Assembly: GCF_003337485.1 (NCBI RefSeq)
Contig: NZ_QPJJ01000006.1
Span: 62,001-126,000, forward strand
Reading direction: 5' to 3'
Length of the DNA: 64,000 bases
From: Saliterribacillus persicus
GTDB taxonomy: Bacteria; Bacillota; Bacilli; Bacillales; Amphibacillaceae
Position 1 is the first letter of the stretch; the number at the start of each line of letters is the position of its first letter. The notes under the pieces are model-generated. The model did no database searches. It saw nothing but the letters and a program-made list of their open reading frames with translations, and had not been told where the DNA came from. The position numbers and the translations under genes are program-made. Below are positions 39,370 through 48,569 of this stretch, in pieces.

Positions 39370-39580
39370 CATGATCACCTATTTCTTTTATCAGTCCATT
39401 TAATCCAATTTCCTTGTAAAAGGCAGTAACAGACTCTTTTACTTCTTCTAAGCTTTCTTTCACAAAGACTTTTCGTTTTGACACAAGCGAGATCGTTGTA
39501 TCAGGCAAAGCCTCAATTTGTTCAATGTAAAGTGCATTAATAGTAAAGCTCTCATTATTTAATCTAGTTAATGTAATCAT
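39359..39580 (-). CDS. swrD: Flagellar protein SwrD (FlbD family)
   Basis: SwrD raises flagellar power and supports swarming in B. subtilis. The 73-aa protein has the FlbD pattern MITLTRLNNESFTINALYIE near the start, then the ALPDTTISLVSKRKVFVKES segment. The start is fixed by homologs, yet no Shine-Dalgarno lies in the 20 nt before it (CTCCCACCAAAAT). The only good site is TAAGGGGGT, 33 nt away beyond a hairpin (see separate entry). It lies between flgE and fliL. Confidence 0.93.
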   Translation of the reverse strand: MITLTRLNNESFTINALYIEQIEALPDTTISLVSKRKVFVKESLEEVKESVTAFYKEIGLNGLIKEIGDHDES

Positions 39581-39622
39581 ATTTTGGTGGGAGTTAACTT
39601 TCGTTAACCCCCTACCCCCTTA
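39581..39622 (-). promoter_or_regulatory. Hairpin-spaced Shine-Dalgarno of swrD
   Basis: In the minus-strand RNA, TAAGGGGGT (39622-39614) matches the 16S anti-Shine-Dalgarno over 9 nt with one G-U. Then come one A and a 10-bp hairpin with a GAAA loop (39612-39589: GGGGGUUAAC, GAAA, GUUAACUCCC, one G-U pair). Then 8 nt and the ATG of swrD at 39580. With the hairpin folded the spacing is 9 nt; unfolded it is 33 nt. The structure is read directly; that it drives initiation is inferred. Confidence 0.65.
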
Positions 39623-39624
39623 TA

Positions 39625-40518
39625 TTATCGTTTAAGATTAACAAGCTCTTGTAAGATTTCATCTGAAGTTGTAATTATTCTAGTGTTTGCTTGAAATCCA
39701 CGTTGAGCGGTGATCATTTCTGTAAACTCTTCTGCTAAATCTACGTTAGACATTTCTAAGGCGCCTGAAACGATAGAAGCAGTTCCATTTGTTTCTGGTT
39801 CAGCAAGGTCAGCTAATGTATTTAAAATTCCATCTCCGTCAGTAAATACACCATCGTTTACGGATGAACGGAACATATTAGATCCTACTTTTTCTAAACC
39901 GCCAGGATTAGAAAATTTTGCTACCATAATTTGTCCAGCTTCTTGTGTTTCTCCGTTTGCATTAACATAATTTACAATACCATTTCCCTGTATACTAAAA
40001 CTTTGAGCTGTTTCAGGAATGCGAATTCTACTACTGTTTGCAATAGGGTTACCGGCATCATCTAATCCATTTTGACCAATTAAGTATTGACCATTTGAGT
40101 TTACAACATATCCGTTGTTATCCAAGTACATATTACCAGCTCTTGAAAATAATAATTCAGAATCTTCTAAATCTACTGCTCCAGCATTTTCAGCGATACC
40201 TTGTCCAAAAACAAACATGCCATCGCCTTCTAATTGTAAGTCTAGTGTTCTATTTGTTGTTTGGCGATTACCTTGTTGGTGAATATTGTCTATTGAGCCC
40301 ACCTGAGAACCTAAACCTACTTGAGATGGATTAATACCACCACGTTGATCTGTTGGTTCACTTGCTCCTTTAATTGATTGACTCATCATATCCTGAAATG
40401 TAATTCTACCTTTTTTATATCCTGAAGTATTTACATTTGCAATATTATTCCCAACGACATCTAATTTAGTTTGAAAACCTTTCATTCCGGATATTCCAGC
40501 ATACATTGATCTTAACAT
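39625..40518 (-). CDS. flgE: Flagellar hook protein FlgE
   Basis: This FlgE/FlgG-family rod-hook protein is most likely the hook, because fliK and flgD lie directly upstream and swrD-fliL follow, as for B. subtilis flgE. The N-terminus MLRSMYAGISGMKGFQTKLD is followed by GNNIANVNTSGYKKGR. The C-terminal heptad end is NVDLAEEFTEMITAQRGFQA. The length is 297 aa (264 in B. subtilis), so the central domain is slightly larger. The ATG at 40518 is preferred since the one two codons earlier is too close to GAGAGGG. Confidence 0.92.
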   Translation of the reverse strand: MLRSMYAGISGMKGFQTKLDVVGNNIANVNTSGYKKGRITFQDMMSQSIKGASEPTDQRGGINPSQVGLGSQVGSIDNIHQQGNRQTTNRTLDLQLEGDGMFVFGQGIAENAGAVDLEDSELLFSRAGNMYLDNNGYVVNSNGQYLIGQNGLDDAGNPIANSSRIRIPETAQSFSIQGNGIVNYVNANGETQEAGQIMVAKFSNPGGLEKVGSNMFRSSVNDGVFTDGDGILNTLADLAEPETNGTASIVSGALEMSNVDLAEEFTEMITAQRGFQANTRIITTSDEILQELVNLKR

Positions 40519-40544
40519 TTTCATTACCCTCTCTTATTTTAAAT

Positions 40545-40568
40545 TGCTACGTCAATCATTCAGTAGCA
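40545..40568 (-). other. Small inverted repeat upstream of flgE
   Basis: TGCTAC (40545-40550) and GTAGCA (40563-40568) can form a 6-bp stem with a 12-nt loop in the 73-nt gap before flgE. No T-run follows, so it is not a clear terminator; mRNA processing or a chance palindrome are both possible. Confidence 0.3.
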
Positions 40569-40591
40569 TGTAGCCTCCCAAAAGGGTCCAG

Positions 40592-40957
40592 CTAATCTAT
40601 CAAAATAGTTCCATTTATATTGGTGAATATTTTACTGCTTGCTTCTGTTCGATCCATTGCCGTGACAACCATTTTGTTTTTGTTACTCACAATTAATGCA
40701 TATTGATCCATCAAAACTAATGAATCTGTGACTCCCTTTTTACTCGCTTCAGAAACCTTCGTGTTTATCTTATTCCAATCATTTTCATCAATATTAATAT
40801 CTCTTTGGGCCATTCTTTCTTTTGCATGTTTTGTAATTTGAAGCTCTTGTACTTTTTGTAATGTTTCTTGAAAACCAATATTTCCTTTTACATTAGGCTG
40901 TGATCGTTGTTGGTTAGGTAATACTGGATGATGATATTGATGAATTTTTGTCTCCAT
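40592..40957 (-). CDS. Flagellar operon protein, TIGR02530-like
   Basis: This 121-aa soluble protein matches my memory of the TIGR02530 flagellar operon family, found between flgD and flgE in many Firmicutes and spirochetes. Family-like segments are GFQETLQKVQELQITKHAKE, RMAQRDINI, and VSNKNKMVVTAMDR near the C-terminus. No membrane or signal segment is present. The biochemical role is unknown. Its position next to the hook-cap gene suggests a part in hook assembly. Good AGGAGG site; 15 nt after flgD. Confidence 0.82.
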   Translation of the reverse strand: METKIHQYHHPVLPNQQRSQPNVKGNIGFQETLQKVQELQITKHAKERMAQRDINIDENDWNKINTKVSEASKKGVTDSLVLMDQYALIVSNKNKMVVTAMDRTEASSKIFTNINGTILID

Positions 40958-40972
40958 ACTGCACCTCCTTTA

Positions 40973-41419
40973 TTAAGAAGATGGATGATTTACACGAACT
41001 ACTTCGTCTGTATAAATGGCCTTTCCGTTATCCAACTCTAATACTGCAGAACCTTCTTGCTGCGAAACTGCTTCTACAATACTTTTAACCTTTTCAGCAG
41101 GTTGGACATATTCTCCTGTTTCTTCATCAATTTTCAAATAAGTTACTTCTTTCCCTATCATATGGCTATACTCGATAACCGGTGAAATAGATTGATTATT
41201 AACGAGTGCATCCATTGATTTGGACATATTCATCATTTGTTCTAGAGAAGAAAAAGTAGCCATTTGTGAAATAAATTCTTTATCTTCCATCGGATTTAGT
41301 GGATCTTGATTTTGCAACTGAGCCATTAATATTTTCAAAAATTCATCCTTACCCAAAGCATTACTAAAGCTACCTCTGGATTGATTATTCAAATATAACG
41401 AAGGATCGATTTTAGTCAT
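40973..41419 (-). CDS. flgD: Flagellar hook capping protein FlgD
   Basis: FlgD caps the growing hook. The 148-aa protein has the N-terminal signature LGKDEFLKILMAQLQNQDPL, followed by NPMEDKEFISQMATFSSLEQ, and then a short C-terminal part. It lacks the longer Ig-like and tudor domains of enterobacterial FlgD, which is normal for Bacillus. It follows fliK by 13 nt. Confidence 0.94.
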   Translation of the reverse strand: MTKIDPSLYLNNQSRGSFSNALGKDEFLKILMAQLQNQDPLNPMEDKEFISQMATFSSLEQMMNMSKSMDALVNNQSISPVIEYSHMIGKEVTYLKIDEETGEYVQPAEKVKSIVEAVSQQEGSAVLELDNGKAIYTDEVVRVNHPSS

Positions 41420-41432
41420 TAGAGATTTTCAC

Positions 41433-42794
41433 CTACACTTTCTCGTTCATTAAAATTTGATGAAAGCTATTTTCATCTTCTGATTCATTTTCGCTATCTA
41501 ATTCCTGCTCTTCATAGCTAGAATGATTTTCTTCTCGGTCTTCAGCTGAAGCCTGTTGACCTTGTTGAGATTTTTGATCTAATTGACTATTTGGTAAGTC
41601 AGCTTTTTCAACGACAACCTGTTGCGGTGAGAACATATGACGTAATTGACTTAAATTACCTTCTAAAAGCTCTTTTGCACCTTGGGAAGAAGCAATCATT
41701 TTCACTACCATTTCCCCGTTAATTTGTGTTAATTTCAGTGTAATTTCACCTAAATGTTCAGGTTGTAGCTTTAGCATTAACTGTGTAGCTCCATTAGGAC
41801 CTTTCATGAAATTACTCTTACTCAAAATTTGCTGAAATTGATCTAACAATTTCTGTTGTGTGGTTACTTCTTCTTGATTTGAACTTTGTACGTGTACCAC
41901 GAATTGTTGAATCTTAGATGCGAAGTTTTGATTAACTAAAAGATCCGTATCTGTTTTTTGAGTAGTATTCACTGATGAAGCACTTTGGTCATAATTTTGC
42001 ATCGCTTTTTTAAGCATATTTGCTAAATCATCTAATGTGAGTTTAGGCGCATTGGGAATCTTTCTTTCAATAGCTACTTTGTTTTGATAGCTATTCACCA
42101 GTCTTTCCCATATTTGGCGCTCTCGCTCCGTTTTCGTGTCAAGAACTCCTTGTTTTAAGAGGGTGCTTTCTGATCCAGTTTGGTTACTCCATTTTTCTAG
42201 AGCCGCTAATAAATTCTTTAGCTCTGTTCTATTTTCTGCTTTATTTGAGCTACCATCTAATAATTTCTGAATCCCAGTGAATATCTCTTCTAAACTTTTC
42301 GTAGCATTATTTTTTTCTATGTTACTTGGATTCTCATTTAACTGTTGAGCATACATTTGAATAAAATGAAATACTTCTACTCCATTTTTACCTAGCAAAA
42401 AGTTTTCAGGAAGCTCGTTCTGTTTACTACTATCCATCTGCATCAAGAGCTTTTCTAGTTCACTTCCATTAAAACCTTCGCCCTCTAAGCTTTTTTGAAT
42501 TTCTTCAAGCATAGAAGGTTCAAGTATTTTCAACTCTTCTAATCCTTCTACTTCATCTAATCCATTAATCAATTCTTTTATTTTGCTTAATAAAGCTTCG
42601 AGATTCTCTTCATTGGAACTACTTGTAAGGGCACTAGCTTTAATATTCTCTTGTGTTTGTTGATTAGTAGATAATTTCCCATTTTCTTGTGTTAAAGCTT
42701 GTGAAAACATGCCTTTAACAGTAGTCTTTTTTCCGTTAACAGAGAGCTCAGTGGCCAATGGAGAATTTATCATTGTGTTAAGAATCGCATTCAT
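41433..42794 (-). CDS. fliK: Flagellar hook-length control protein FliK
   Basis: FliK measures hook length and triggers the FlhB substrate switch. The long, low-complexity N-terminal part (Asn, Ser, Glu and Gln rich) is variable. The conserved C-terminal domain starts around residue 330 with LMLKLQPEHLGEITLKL, then KMIASSQGAKELLEGNL. The acidic/Gln tail is long. The start at 42794 fits GGAGGTG, as the longer frame would start inside this site. This gives 453 aa. Confidence 0.93.
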   Translation of the reverse strand: MNAILNTMINSPLATELSVNGKKTTVKGMFSQALTQENGKLSTNQQTQENIKASALTSSSNEENLEALLSKIKELINGLDEVEGLEELKILEPSMLEEIQKSLEGEGFNGSELEKLLMQMDSSKQNELPENFLLGKNGVEVFHFIQMYAQQLNENPSNIEKNNATKSLEEIFTGIQKLLDGSSNKAENRTELKNLLAALEKWSNQTGSESTLLKQGVLDTKTERERQIWERLVNSYQNKVAIERKIPNAPKLTLDDLANMLKKAMQNYDQSASSVNTTQKTDTDLLVNQNFASKIQQFVVHVQSSNQEEVTTQQKLLDQFQQILSKSNFMKGPNGATQLMLKLQPEHLGEITLKLTQINGEMVVKMIASSQGAKELLEGNLSQLRHMFSPQQVVVEKADLPNSQLDQKSQQGQQASAEDREENHSSYEEQELDSENESEDENSFHQILMNEKV

Positions 42795-42825
42795 TTTTTC
42801 ACCTCCTCTCAAGTTTTAATAAAAA

Positions 42826-43401
42826 TTATGGTGTAATAAAGTTACTGGAAAGTGATGCAGCAATCTCAGGATCCATTTCCCCTAAAATACTTCCTCTATC
42901 TTTAGCGCTAAGTGATTGTAATATTTCAACCGCTGCCTCTTCTTCCATATTCGTTAGGATGGCACCAGCAGATGCTGCTTCCATATTTTTAAAGGATCCG
43001 GTTATTTCTTCTACCATATTGACGGTTACTTCTTCTTCCTCGCTGTTTAGAGCTTCCAATTGTGCTTGTAATGATTCGAGTTCAATTTCTAGATCTTCAA
43101 TTTGATTATCTTTTTGAAACAACTCGTTATTTAACGCTTCAATTTCAGATTCATGATTTTCAATTTCTGTATCCTTTTGCTCTACAAGCAGTTCTTCTTG
43201 TTCTTCTTCATCTGTGGTTACCACGGTGCTTACAAAGGGAATTTTGTTAAGAGTTTCTTTTGATTTAGTGAATACATCAACTCCTAACACGCTCAAAAGA
43301 ATAAATGCTATAATACTAGCCAAAAATAATGGGAACGTAATGACAACTACCCATTGAAAGAGGCCTGCTTTCTTTTCTTTATTTTGTTTATCTTTCTTCA
43401 T
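42826..43401 (-). CDS. ylxF: MotE/YlxF family flagellar protein
   Basis: This 191-aa membrane protein has an N-terminal basic stretch, one transmembrane helix (about 14-40), a long glutamate-rich coiled coil (about 70-120), and a C-terminal domain like the N-domain of MgtE (MEEEAAVEILQSLSAKDR and GEMDPEIAASLS). Similar proteins (MotE in Sinorhizobium, YlxF in Bacillus) support motor assembly. It sits between fliJ and fliK, its usual place. Function is inferred from family and position. Confidence 0.85.
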   Translation of the reverse strand: MKKDKQNKEKKAGLFQWVVVITFPLFLASIIAFILLSVLGVDVFTKSKETLNKIPFVSTVVTTDEEEQEELLVEQKDTEIENHESEIEALNNELFQKDNQIEDLEIELESLQAQLEALNSEEEEVTVNMVEEITGSFKNMEAASAGAILTNMEEEAAVEILQSLSAKDRGSILGEMDPEIAASLSSNFITP

Positions 43402-43404
43402 CGC

Positions 43405-43857
43405 TTATCCCCTACCTTTATTACCTAAAAACTGCCTTGTAGAAATATCATCCATCATTTTTCGTTCTTCAAACTCTTCATGCTCTAGCAATTGGAGCCT
43501 TTTTCGATCTATAATTTTTTCGATTTTTTTTACTTCTACATGTTGCGTTGTTAAGTGATCTTGCTTTTTATTCATATCATCACGTGCTTTATTTACTTTT
43601 CTCTGCACTTGACTAATATCTTCTTCTATTTTTCTGAGATAGTTATAATACATGTTTATCGTCGATACATCTGTGTTTCTTTCTAAGTACCTATAATATT
43701 GCTCTTCATACTTCTCTTTTTTTTGTAATAAATCTACTAATTTCAAAGCTACTGCTTCAAATTTTTCCATCGAAGTCTGGTAATGCATTTGTGCTTCATT
43801 TTTCTCTGTTTCTCTGAAACTCAAGATTTTTTCATAAACCATCTCTTTTGCCATCAT
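43405..43857 (-). CDS. fliJ: Flagellar export protein FliJ
   Basis: FliJ is the central coiled-coil stalk of the export ATPase. The 150 aa are almost fully helical and charged, with heptad-like spacing from about 10 to 130 and the segment EKYEEQYYRYLERNTDVSTI. The ATG at 43857 (AGGAG, 6 nt) overlaps the fliI stop by 4 nt; a second ATG follows directly. Sequence conservation in this family is low, so position is the main support. Confidence 0.9.
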   Translation of the reverse strand: MMAKEMVYEKILSFRETEKNEAQMHYQTSMEKFEAVALKLVDLLQKKEKYEEQYYRYLERNTDVSTINMYYNYLRKIEEDISQVQRKVNKARDDMNKKQDHLTTQHVEVKKIEKIIDRKRLQLLEHEEFEERKMMDDISTRQFLGNKGRG

Positions 43858-45170
43858 CTAACACTCCTAGATATCAATTGGCGTAATTGCTCCATAGCTT
43901 CTTCTCTCGAAATTGATTCACCTACGTTTTGTCGCAAAAACTCCATGATTCTTGGTTGCATCGTGATCGCTTCATCTATAAGTTGGTTGGTTCCTTTTTT
44001 ATAGGCACCAATCTGAATCAATTCGATATTCTCTTCATAAGTAGAGAGAATCGCTCTGGCTTTTTGAACAATCTGCTGCTCTTCTTGAGTTGTAATTTCC
44101 GGCATCACTCTACTGACAGATTTCAAAACATTAAGGGCCGGAAATTGTCCTTTTTCTGCTAGTTTTCTATCTAAGACAAAGTGCCCATCTAAAATCCCTC
44201 GTACTGTATCGGATATTGGTTCATTAAGATCATCGCCATCTACTAAAACCGTGTAGAATGCAGTAATGGTACCAAGTGCATTTGTTCCGGTCCTTTCAAG
44301 TAATGATGGTAATAAAGCAAATACAGATGGTGTATAACCTTTAGTGGTAGGTGGCTCACCGATAGCAAGTCCTACTTCTCGTTGCGCCATCGCTACTCTT
44401 GTTACTGAGTCCATCATTAAATTCACATTATAACCAAGGTCTCGAAAATACTCACTGATTGCAGTTGCTGTATAAGCTCCTTTAATTCTCATTAAAGCGG
44501 GTTGGTCAGAGGTTGCCACAACAATAATTGTTTTTCTTAAGCCTTCTTGTCCCAATTCTTTTTCAATGAATTCTTTAACTTCTCTGCCTCTTTCTCCAAT
44601 TAGTGCAATTACATTTAAATCAGCAGAACTATTTCTAGCTATCATTCCAAGTAATGTACTTTTACCAACACCACTACCCGCAAAAATTCCAATCCGTTGA
44701 CCGAGTCCAACTGTAAGCATGCTATCAATTGTCTTTACACCACTCTGAATCGGAGTGGTTATTCTTGGACGAGACAAAGGATTTGGCGCCATTTGGTCAG
44801 TTGGAAAGTCTATAAGGCCTCTTACTTTAGACGTTCCATCTAATGGATTTCCTAAAGGGTCTATCACACTACCTATAAGGGCACGACCAACCTTGACAGA
44901 TAATGAACTTCTTGTTGATTCAACCATGCACCCCGACCCAATGTCTTGGAGGGGAGAATATGGCATTAATAAAACTTTTTCATCATTAAAACCTACTACT
45001 TCTGCTAAGATACTTTTTTTCGACTTTGCAGCGTGAACGTGACAAACTTGACCAATGCTTACTTCCGGTCCAATAGACTCTAAAAGTAGCCCCACTACTC
45101 GATGTACTTTCCCATACCTACGATATGCGTCAAATTCTTTGATATCATTCAAGTAAGGCTGAATGTTCAC
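43854..45170 (-). CDS. fliI: Flagellum-specific ATPase FliI
   Basis: FliI is the hexameric F1-like ATPase of the export apparatus. The 438 aa have a beta-barrel N-domain, the Walker A GIFAGSGVGKSTLLG (P-loop about 165-172), the catalytic GERGREVKEF, a Walker B region LMMDSVTRVAMAQREVGLA, and GYTPSVFALLPSLLERTG. The start is GTG with GGAG 8 nt upstream; it overlaps fliH by 26 nt. Confidence 0.96.
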   Translation of the reverse strand: MNIQPYLNDIKEFDAYRRYGKVHRVVGLLLESIGPEVSIGQVCHVHAAKSKKSILAEVVGFNDEKVLLMPYSPLQDIGSGCMVESTRSSLSVKVGRALIGSVIDPLGNPLDGTSKVRGLIDFPTDQMAPNPLSRPRITTPIQSGVKTIDSMLTVGLGQRIGIFAGSGVGKSTLLGMIARNSSADLNVIALIGERGREVKEFIEKELGQEGLRKTIIVVATSDQPALMRIKGAYTATAISEYFRDLGYNVNLMMDSVTRVAMAQREVGLAIGEPPTTKGYTPSVFALLPSLLERTGTNALGTITAFYTVLVDGDDLNEPISDTVRGILDGHFVLDRKLAEKGQFPALNVLKSVSRVMPEITTQEEQQIVQKARAILSTYEENIELIQIGAYKKGTNQLIDEAITMQPRIMEFLRQNVGESISREEAMEQLRQLISRSVR

Positions 45171-45909
45171 GTTCGATCTCCTCCATTAACTGAAACAATC
45201 GGTTACGAATTTCTTCTAGCTGACTATCAATGGATGCATCTATTTTTCCATAAGGAGTTTCTAACAAACAGCTATGTTTACTTAGCTCTTCATTTGGGTA
45301 TATAAATAACTCAGCCCGGTGATTAACTATTTGCATTAACTCATCTTTAAAGGCTAGAAGTCTCTCATAATCGTCTGGATGGACAAATAATTTTATCGTC
45401 GACTGTTCTTTAAATTGCTTTAAAAAGCCTTTAACCATCTGATGAAATGTTGTGTCGTCTTTTAATTCTTGATGCAAGATTTTATTTGCGACTTCAATGG
45501 CTATATGGAGTACTTCTTCATCACTACTTTCAATAATGTTTTGGTAATCAATATTTGCTTTATCAATAATCGAGTTAGCATTTTCGATTAGTTGGTGATA
45601 TTGAGCTAGACTATCATTCTTACCTACTTCAAATCCTTTTTCATAACCCTCTTTTTTTGCAGAAGTAATTAGTTGCTCTTTTTCTTGTTTCCATAAATCT
45701 TTTTGTTTGGTGATTTCCATTTCTGCATTCTCTAACTTGGTTTTCACTTTATCTTCTAATTCTTCTAGTTGTTTTTGCTTAACTTGAATAGATTTTTCAA
45801 GATTTTCTATCATTTCTTGTTCCGTGTTCGATGATTCTGCTGCAGTATTAACTTTATTAAAATTAATACTTCTAATTGGAATTGCTTTAGTAGGTTGATG
45901 ATTAGACAA
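45145..45909 (-). CDS. fliH: Flagellar export ATPase regulator FliH
   Basis: FliH is the peripheral stalk that binds FliI. A long coiled coil covers about residues 30-95, followed by the C-terminal domain with EVANKILHQELKDD and LFVHPDDYERLL. The start is uncertain. The ribosome binding site GGAGGAG lies at the fliG end. The ATG at 45918 is only 2 nt from it, while TTG at 45909 has about 9 nt and is chosen here (254 aa). An upstream start would need the frame to 45936. Confidence 0.85.
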   Translation of the reverse strand: MSNHQPTKAIPIRSINFNKVNTAAESSNTEQEMIENLEKSIQVKQKQLEELEDKVKTKLENAEMEITKQKDLWKQEKEQLITSAKKEGYEKGFEVGKNDSLAQYHQLIENANSIIDKANIDYQNIIESSDEEVLHIAIEVANKILHQELKDDTTFHQMVKGFLKQFKEQSTIKLFVHPDDYERLLAFKDELMQIVNHRAELFIYPNEELSKHSCLLETPYGKIDASIDSQLEEIRNRLFQLMEEIEREHSALLE

Positions 45910-46915
45910 TAATATCATCTCCTCCGCCTCTAGCAATTACTATTTCTCCTACTTCTTCTAACCTTCTTATTACTGATACAATTCTCGATTGAGACTCTTC
46001 TACATCTCTTAATCTAACAGGTCCCATGAATTCCATTTCTTCTTTAAATGTTTCTGCCATTCGAGTAGACATATTATTAAAGATGATTTCTTTTACTTCC
46101 TCACTTGCTACTTTAAGTGCAAGTCTCAAGTCATCATTCTCGACCTCGCGAATAACTCTCTGAATTGCTCTATTATCAAGCGTAACAATATCTTCAAATA
46201 CAAACATACGTTTCTTAATTTCTTCTGCAAGCTCAGGATCTTGTATTTCAAGTGAGTCAAGAATTGTTCTTTCTGTACTTCTATCTACCCCATTCAACAC
46301 TTCAACCACTGCTTGAATACCGCCAGTTTGTGTATAATCTTGTGTTACGGTTGTTGATAATTTTCTCTCTAAGATCTGTTCTACTTCTGCAATGATTTCT
46401 GGAGAAGTGGAATCCATTACTGCAATCCTTTTAGCAATATCTGCTTGCATTTCTTGTGGGAGCTCAGAAAGAATCTGCGCTGCCTGTTCCGAATCCAAAT
46501 AAGATAAAACCAATGCAATTGTTTGAGGGTGTTCCGTTTGAATAAAATTTATAATCTGACTCGGATCTGCTTTTCGTGCAAAATCAAAAGGTTTTACTTG
46601 TAAAGAAGAAGTTAAACGACTGATAATATCTCCAGCTTTATCTTCTCCTAGTGCTTTTTCTAAAACTGTTCTGGCGTAACTAATTCCGCCTTGTGATATA
46701 TAATCTTGAGCAAGTGCGATCTCATGAAATTGTTCTAAAATCTCTAATTTTTGATCTGATTCAACCTTTTTCACAGACGAAATCTCAAGAGTTAATTTTT
46801 CTATCTCTTCAGCTGTAAGATGCTTGTACACTTGTGCCGAAACATCAGGACCTAAAGAGATAAGCAAAATAGCAGCTTTCTGCCTGCCTGTTAATGGTTG
46901 TCTTTTTTTTGCCAT
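45902..46915 (-). CDS. fliG: Flagellar motor switch protein FliG
   Basis: FliG couples the stator to the rotor. The 337-aa protein shows the N-domain (LTGRQKAAILLISLGPDVSA), the middle EHPQ motif at 128-131, the MFVFEDI segment and the C-terminal torque helix region with charged residues (LRLALKVASEEVKEII). SD GGAGGGG precedes the ATG. It is the third ring gene after fliF, the standard order, and ends overlapping fliH. Confidence 0.96.
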   Translation of the reverse strand: MAKKRQPLTGRQKAAILLISLGPDVSAQVYKHLTAEEIEKLTLEISSVKKVESDQKLEILEQFHEIALAQDYISQGGISYARTVLEKALGEDKAGDIISRLTSSLQVKPFDFARKADPSQIINFIQTEHPQTIALVLSYLDSEQAAQILSELPQEMQADIAKRIAVMDSTSPEIIAEVEQILERKLSTTVTQDYTQTGGIQAVVEVLNGVDRSTERTILDSLEIQDPELAEEIKKRMFVFEDIVTLDNRAIQRVIREVENDDLRLALKVASEEVKEIIFNNMSTRMAETFKEEMEFMGPVRLRDVEESQSRIVSVIRRLEEVGEIVIARGGGDDIIV

Positions 46916-46932
46916 TTCGATAGTCCCCTCCT

Positions 46933-48525
46933 TTAGTCCTCAGTAATCCAGCTTCGAAGTAATTTTGCAAATTCCTCTGGCTTATCCTTCGCATAATTCT
47001 CTAGTTGCTTACGCCTCATCGCGGAATCTGAATCGTCTGATTGACTAATTGGAGGAACAAATTCTTCTTGTTCAACCTCATTCATTACTTGCTCTTCCAC
47101 AACTTCCTCATCTTTTCTTCTACGCAATAACCAAATTAACAATACAATTGCAGCTAATAAAACCCCACCTACTGCATACATCCAAATAGGAATAACTGGA
47201 GTAGTGGTTGTTTGCGGTGTAGTAGTTCCGTTAAAAGGCTGGAAAACAATCGATGTATTTTCACCAGGTGCAACTTCACCGTATGTTTTATCAATAGAAG
47301 TAGTTACGATTGAATCCAGTATAGAAGCAACACTTTCTTCTACTGCTAATTGCTCTTGTTGCGTTAACAACTCTGCCTCACCATCAGCATTTTCTCTCAT
47401 ACTATCTATTGCTACTTGTATTCCCAAATCTCTTATCTTATAAGGACTCTCAACTATGTCACGTTGTATTCTATTAAATTCATTATTTACTGAATCTTTT
47501 ACTAATTCATAATCACCTGTATTACCTGCTACACCTGCTGGATAATTAGGAATTTCTCCTTCTTCAGCTCCAACCGCACCATCAATGGGCGGGTAACCTG
47601 TATAAGATTCTCTAATAGATTCAATACTAACTGGTAAGCCTTCCATATTTTCCTCGTCAACAGGTTCTACTAAATGTTCGACTCTTTGTTCCTGAGTGAA
47701 ATCAATATCTGCTGTAGCAGAAATTGCTACTTTATCCATCCCTATCATCATTCCAAGCATCCGTTGTACGCGTCTTTCAATATCTTTTTCAATATCACTT
47801 TTAATCTGTTGCTGAGAACTATATGTATCATTACTCGCAAATGAATTTGAATTATTTTGATCAAAATACTCAAAAAATTGATTCATGATGACGATATTAT
47901 CGGTAGGTAGGTTAGGTATAGATTTTGAAACCAAATGATAAAGTGAATTAATTTGCCCTGGCTCAAATTGATACCCTGGCTGTGAGTTAATTACAATAGA
48001 TGCAGAAGCTTCTTCTTGCTGATCACTCACAAAAATTGGATCTTCTGGTTTATTAATCATTACTTCAGCAGACTGAATGCCATCGATTTGTGCAATTAAA
48101 GTAGCAAGCTCGGTTTGCATAGCATCCAATTCCATTACATTAAATTCATTTTCAGTCATTCCCCAAGAACTATTGGCAGCAAAAAACGAATAATCAATAT
48201 TTCCACTATCAGGAATGCCTTGAGCAGCTAAGTCTACAATGAGAGATTCAGCATCCGCTTCAGAGACTCGGATAGTTGTTCCAGCGCCATCAATTTCATA
48301 CGCAACTCCTCTTGCATCCAGCTCTGATTTAATTTGACCTACTTCTTGTATTGATAAATTATCATAGAGTGGTACCATTTTTGTTTGATTGGTACTAAAG
48401 CTAACAACCGCAATTAAGATAACGATTAATGCTAATCCACCAATCATCATGCCCTTTTGCATAGGTGTTTTTGATTTAAAAAAGGATATTGTTTTGTCCT
48501 TATAAAGCGTCCATTTTTCTTTCAT
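46933..48525 (-). CDS. fliF: Flagellar MS-ring protein FliF
   Basis: FliF forms the membrane-embedded base ring. The 530 aa have an N-terminal transmembrane helix (about 25-45), two ring-building motifs (including VPLYDNLSIQEVGQIKSELD and IDGIQSAEVMINKPEDPIFV), a variable periplasmic loop and a C-terminal transmembrane helix (about 447-467). The cytoplasmic tail ends AKLLRSWITED, which binds FliG. It follows fliE by 44 nt. Confidence 0.96.
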   Translation of the reverse strand: MKEKWTLYKDKTISFFKSKTPMQKGMMIGGLALIVILIAVVSFSTNQTKMVPLYDNLSIQEVGQIKSELDARGVAYEIDGAGTTIRVSEADAESLIVDLAAQGIPDSGNIDYSFFAANSSWGMTENEFNVMELDAMQTELATLIAQIDGIQSAEVMINKPEDPIFVSDQQEEASASIVINSQPGYQFEPGQINSLYHLVSKSIPNLPTDNIVIMNQFFEYFDQNNSNSFASNDTYSSQQQIKSDIEKDIERRVQRMLGMMIGMDKVAISATADIDFTQEQRVEHLVEPVDEENMEGLPVSIESIRESYTGYPPIDGAVGAEEGEIPNYPAGVAGNTGDYELVKDSVNNEFNRIQRDIVESPYKIRDLGIQVAIDSMRENADGEAELLTQQEQLAVEESVASILDSIVTTSIDKTYGEVAPGENTSIVFQPFNGTTTPQTTTTPVIPIWMYAVGGVLLAAIVLLIWLLRRRKDEEVVEEQVMNEVEQEEFVPPISQSDDSDSAMRRKQLENYAKDKPEEFAKLLRSWITED

Positions 48526-48569
48526 TTTGTGCCCCCAAAACCGTTTACTACAAAATTGTTAAAGCAAAG

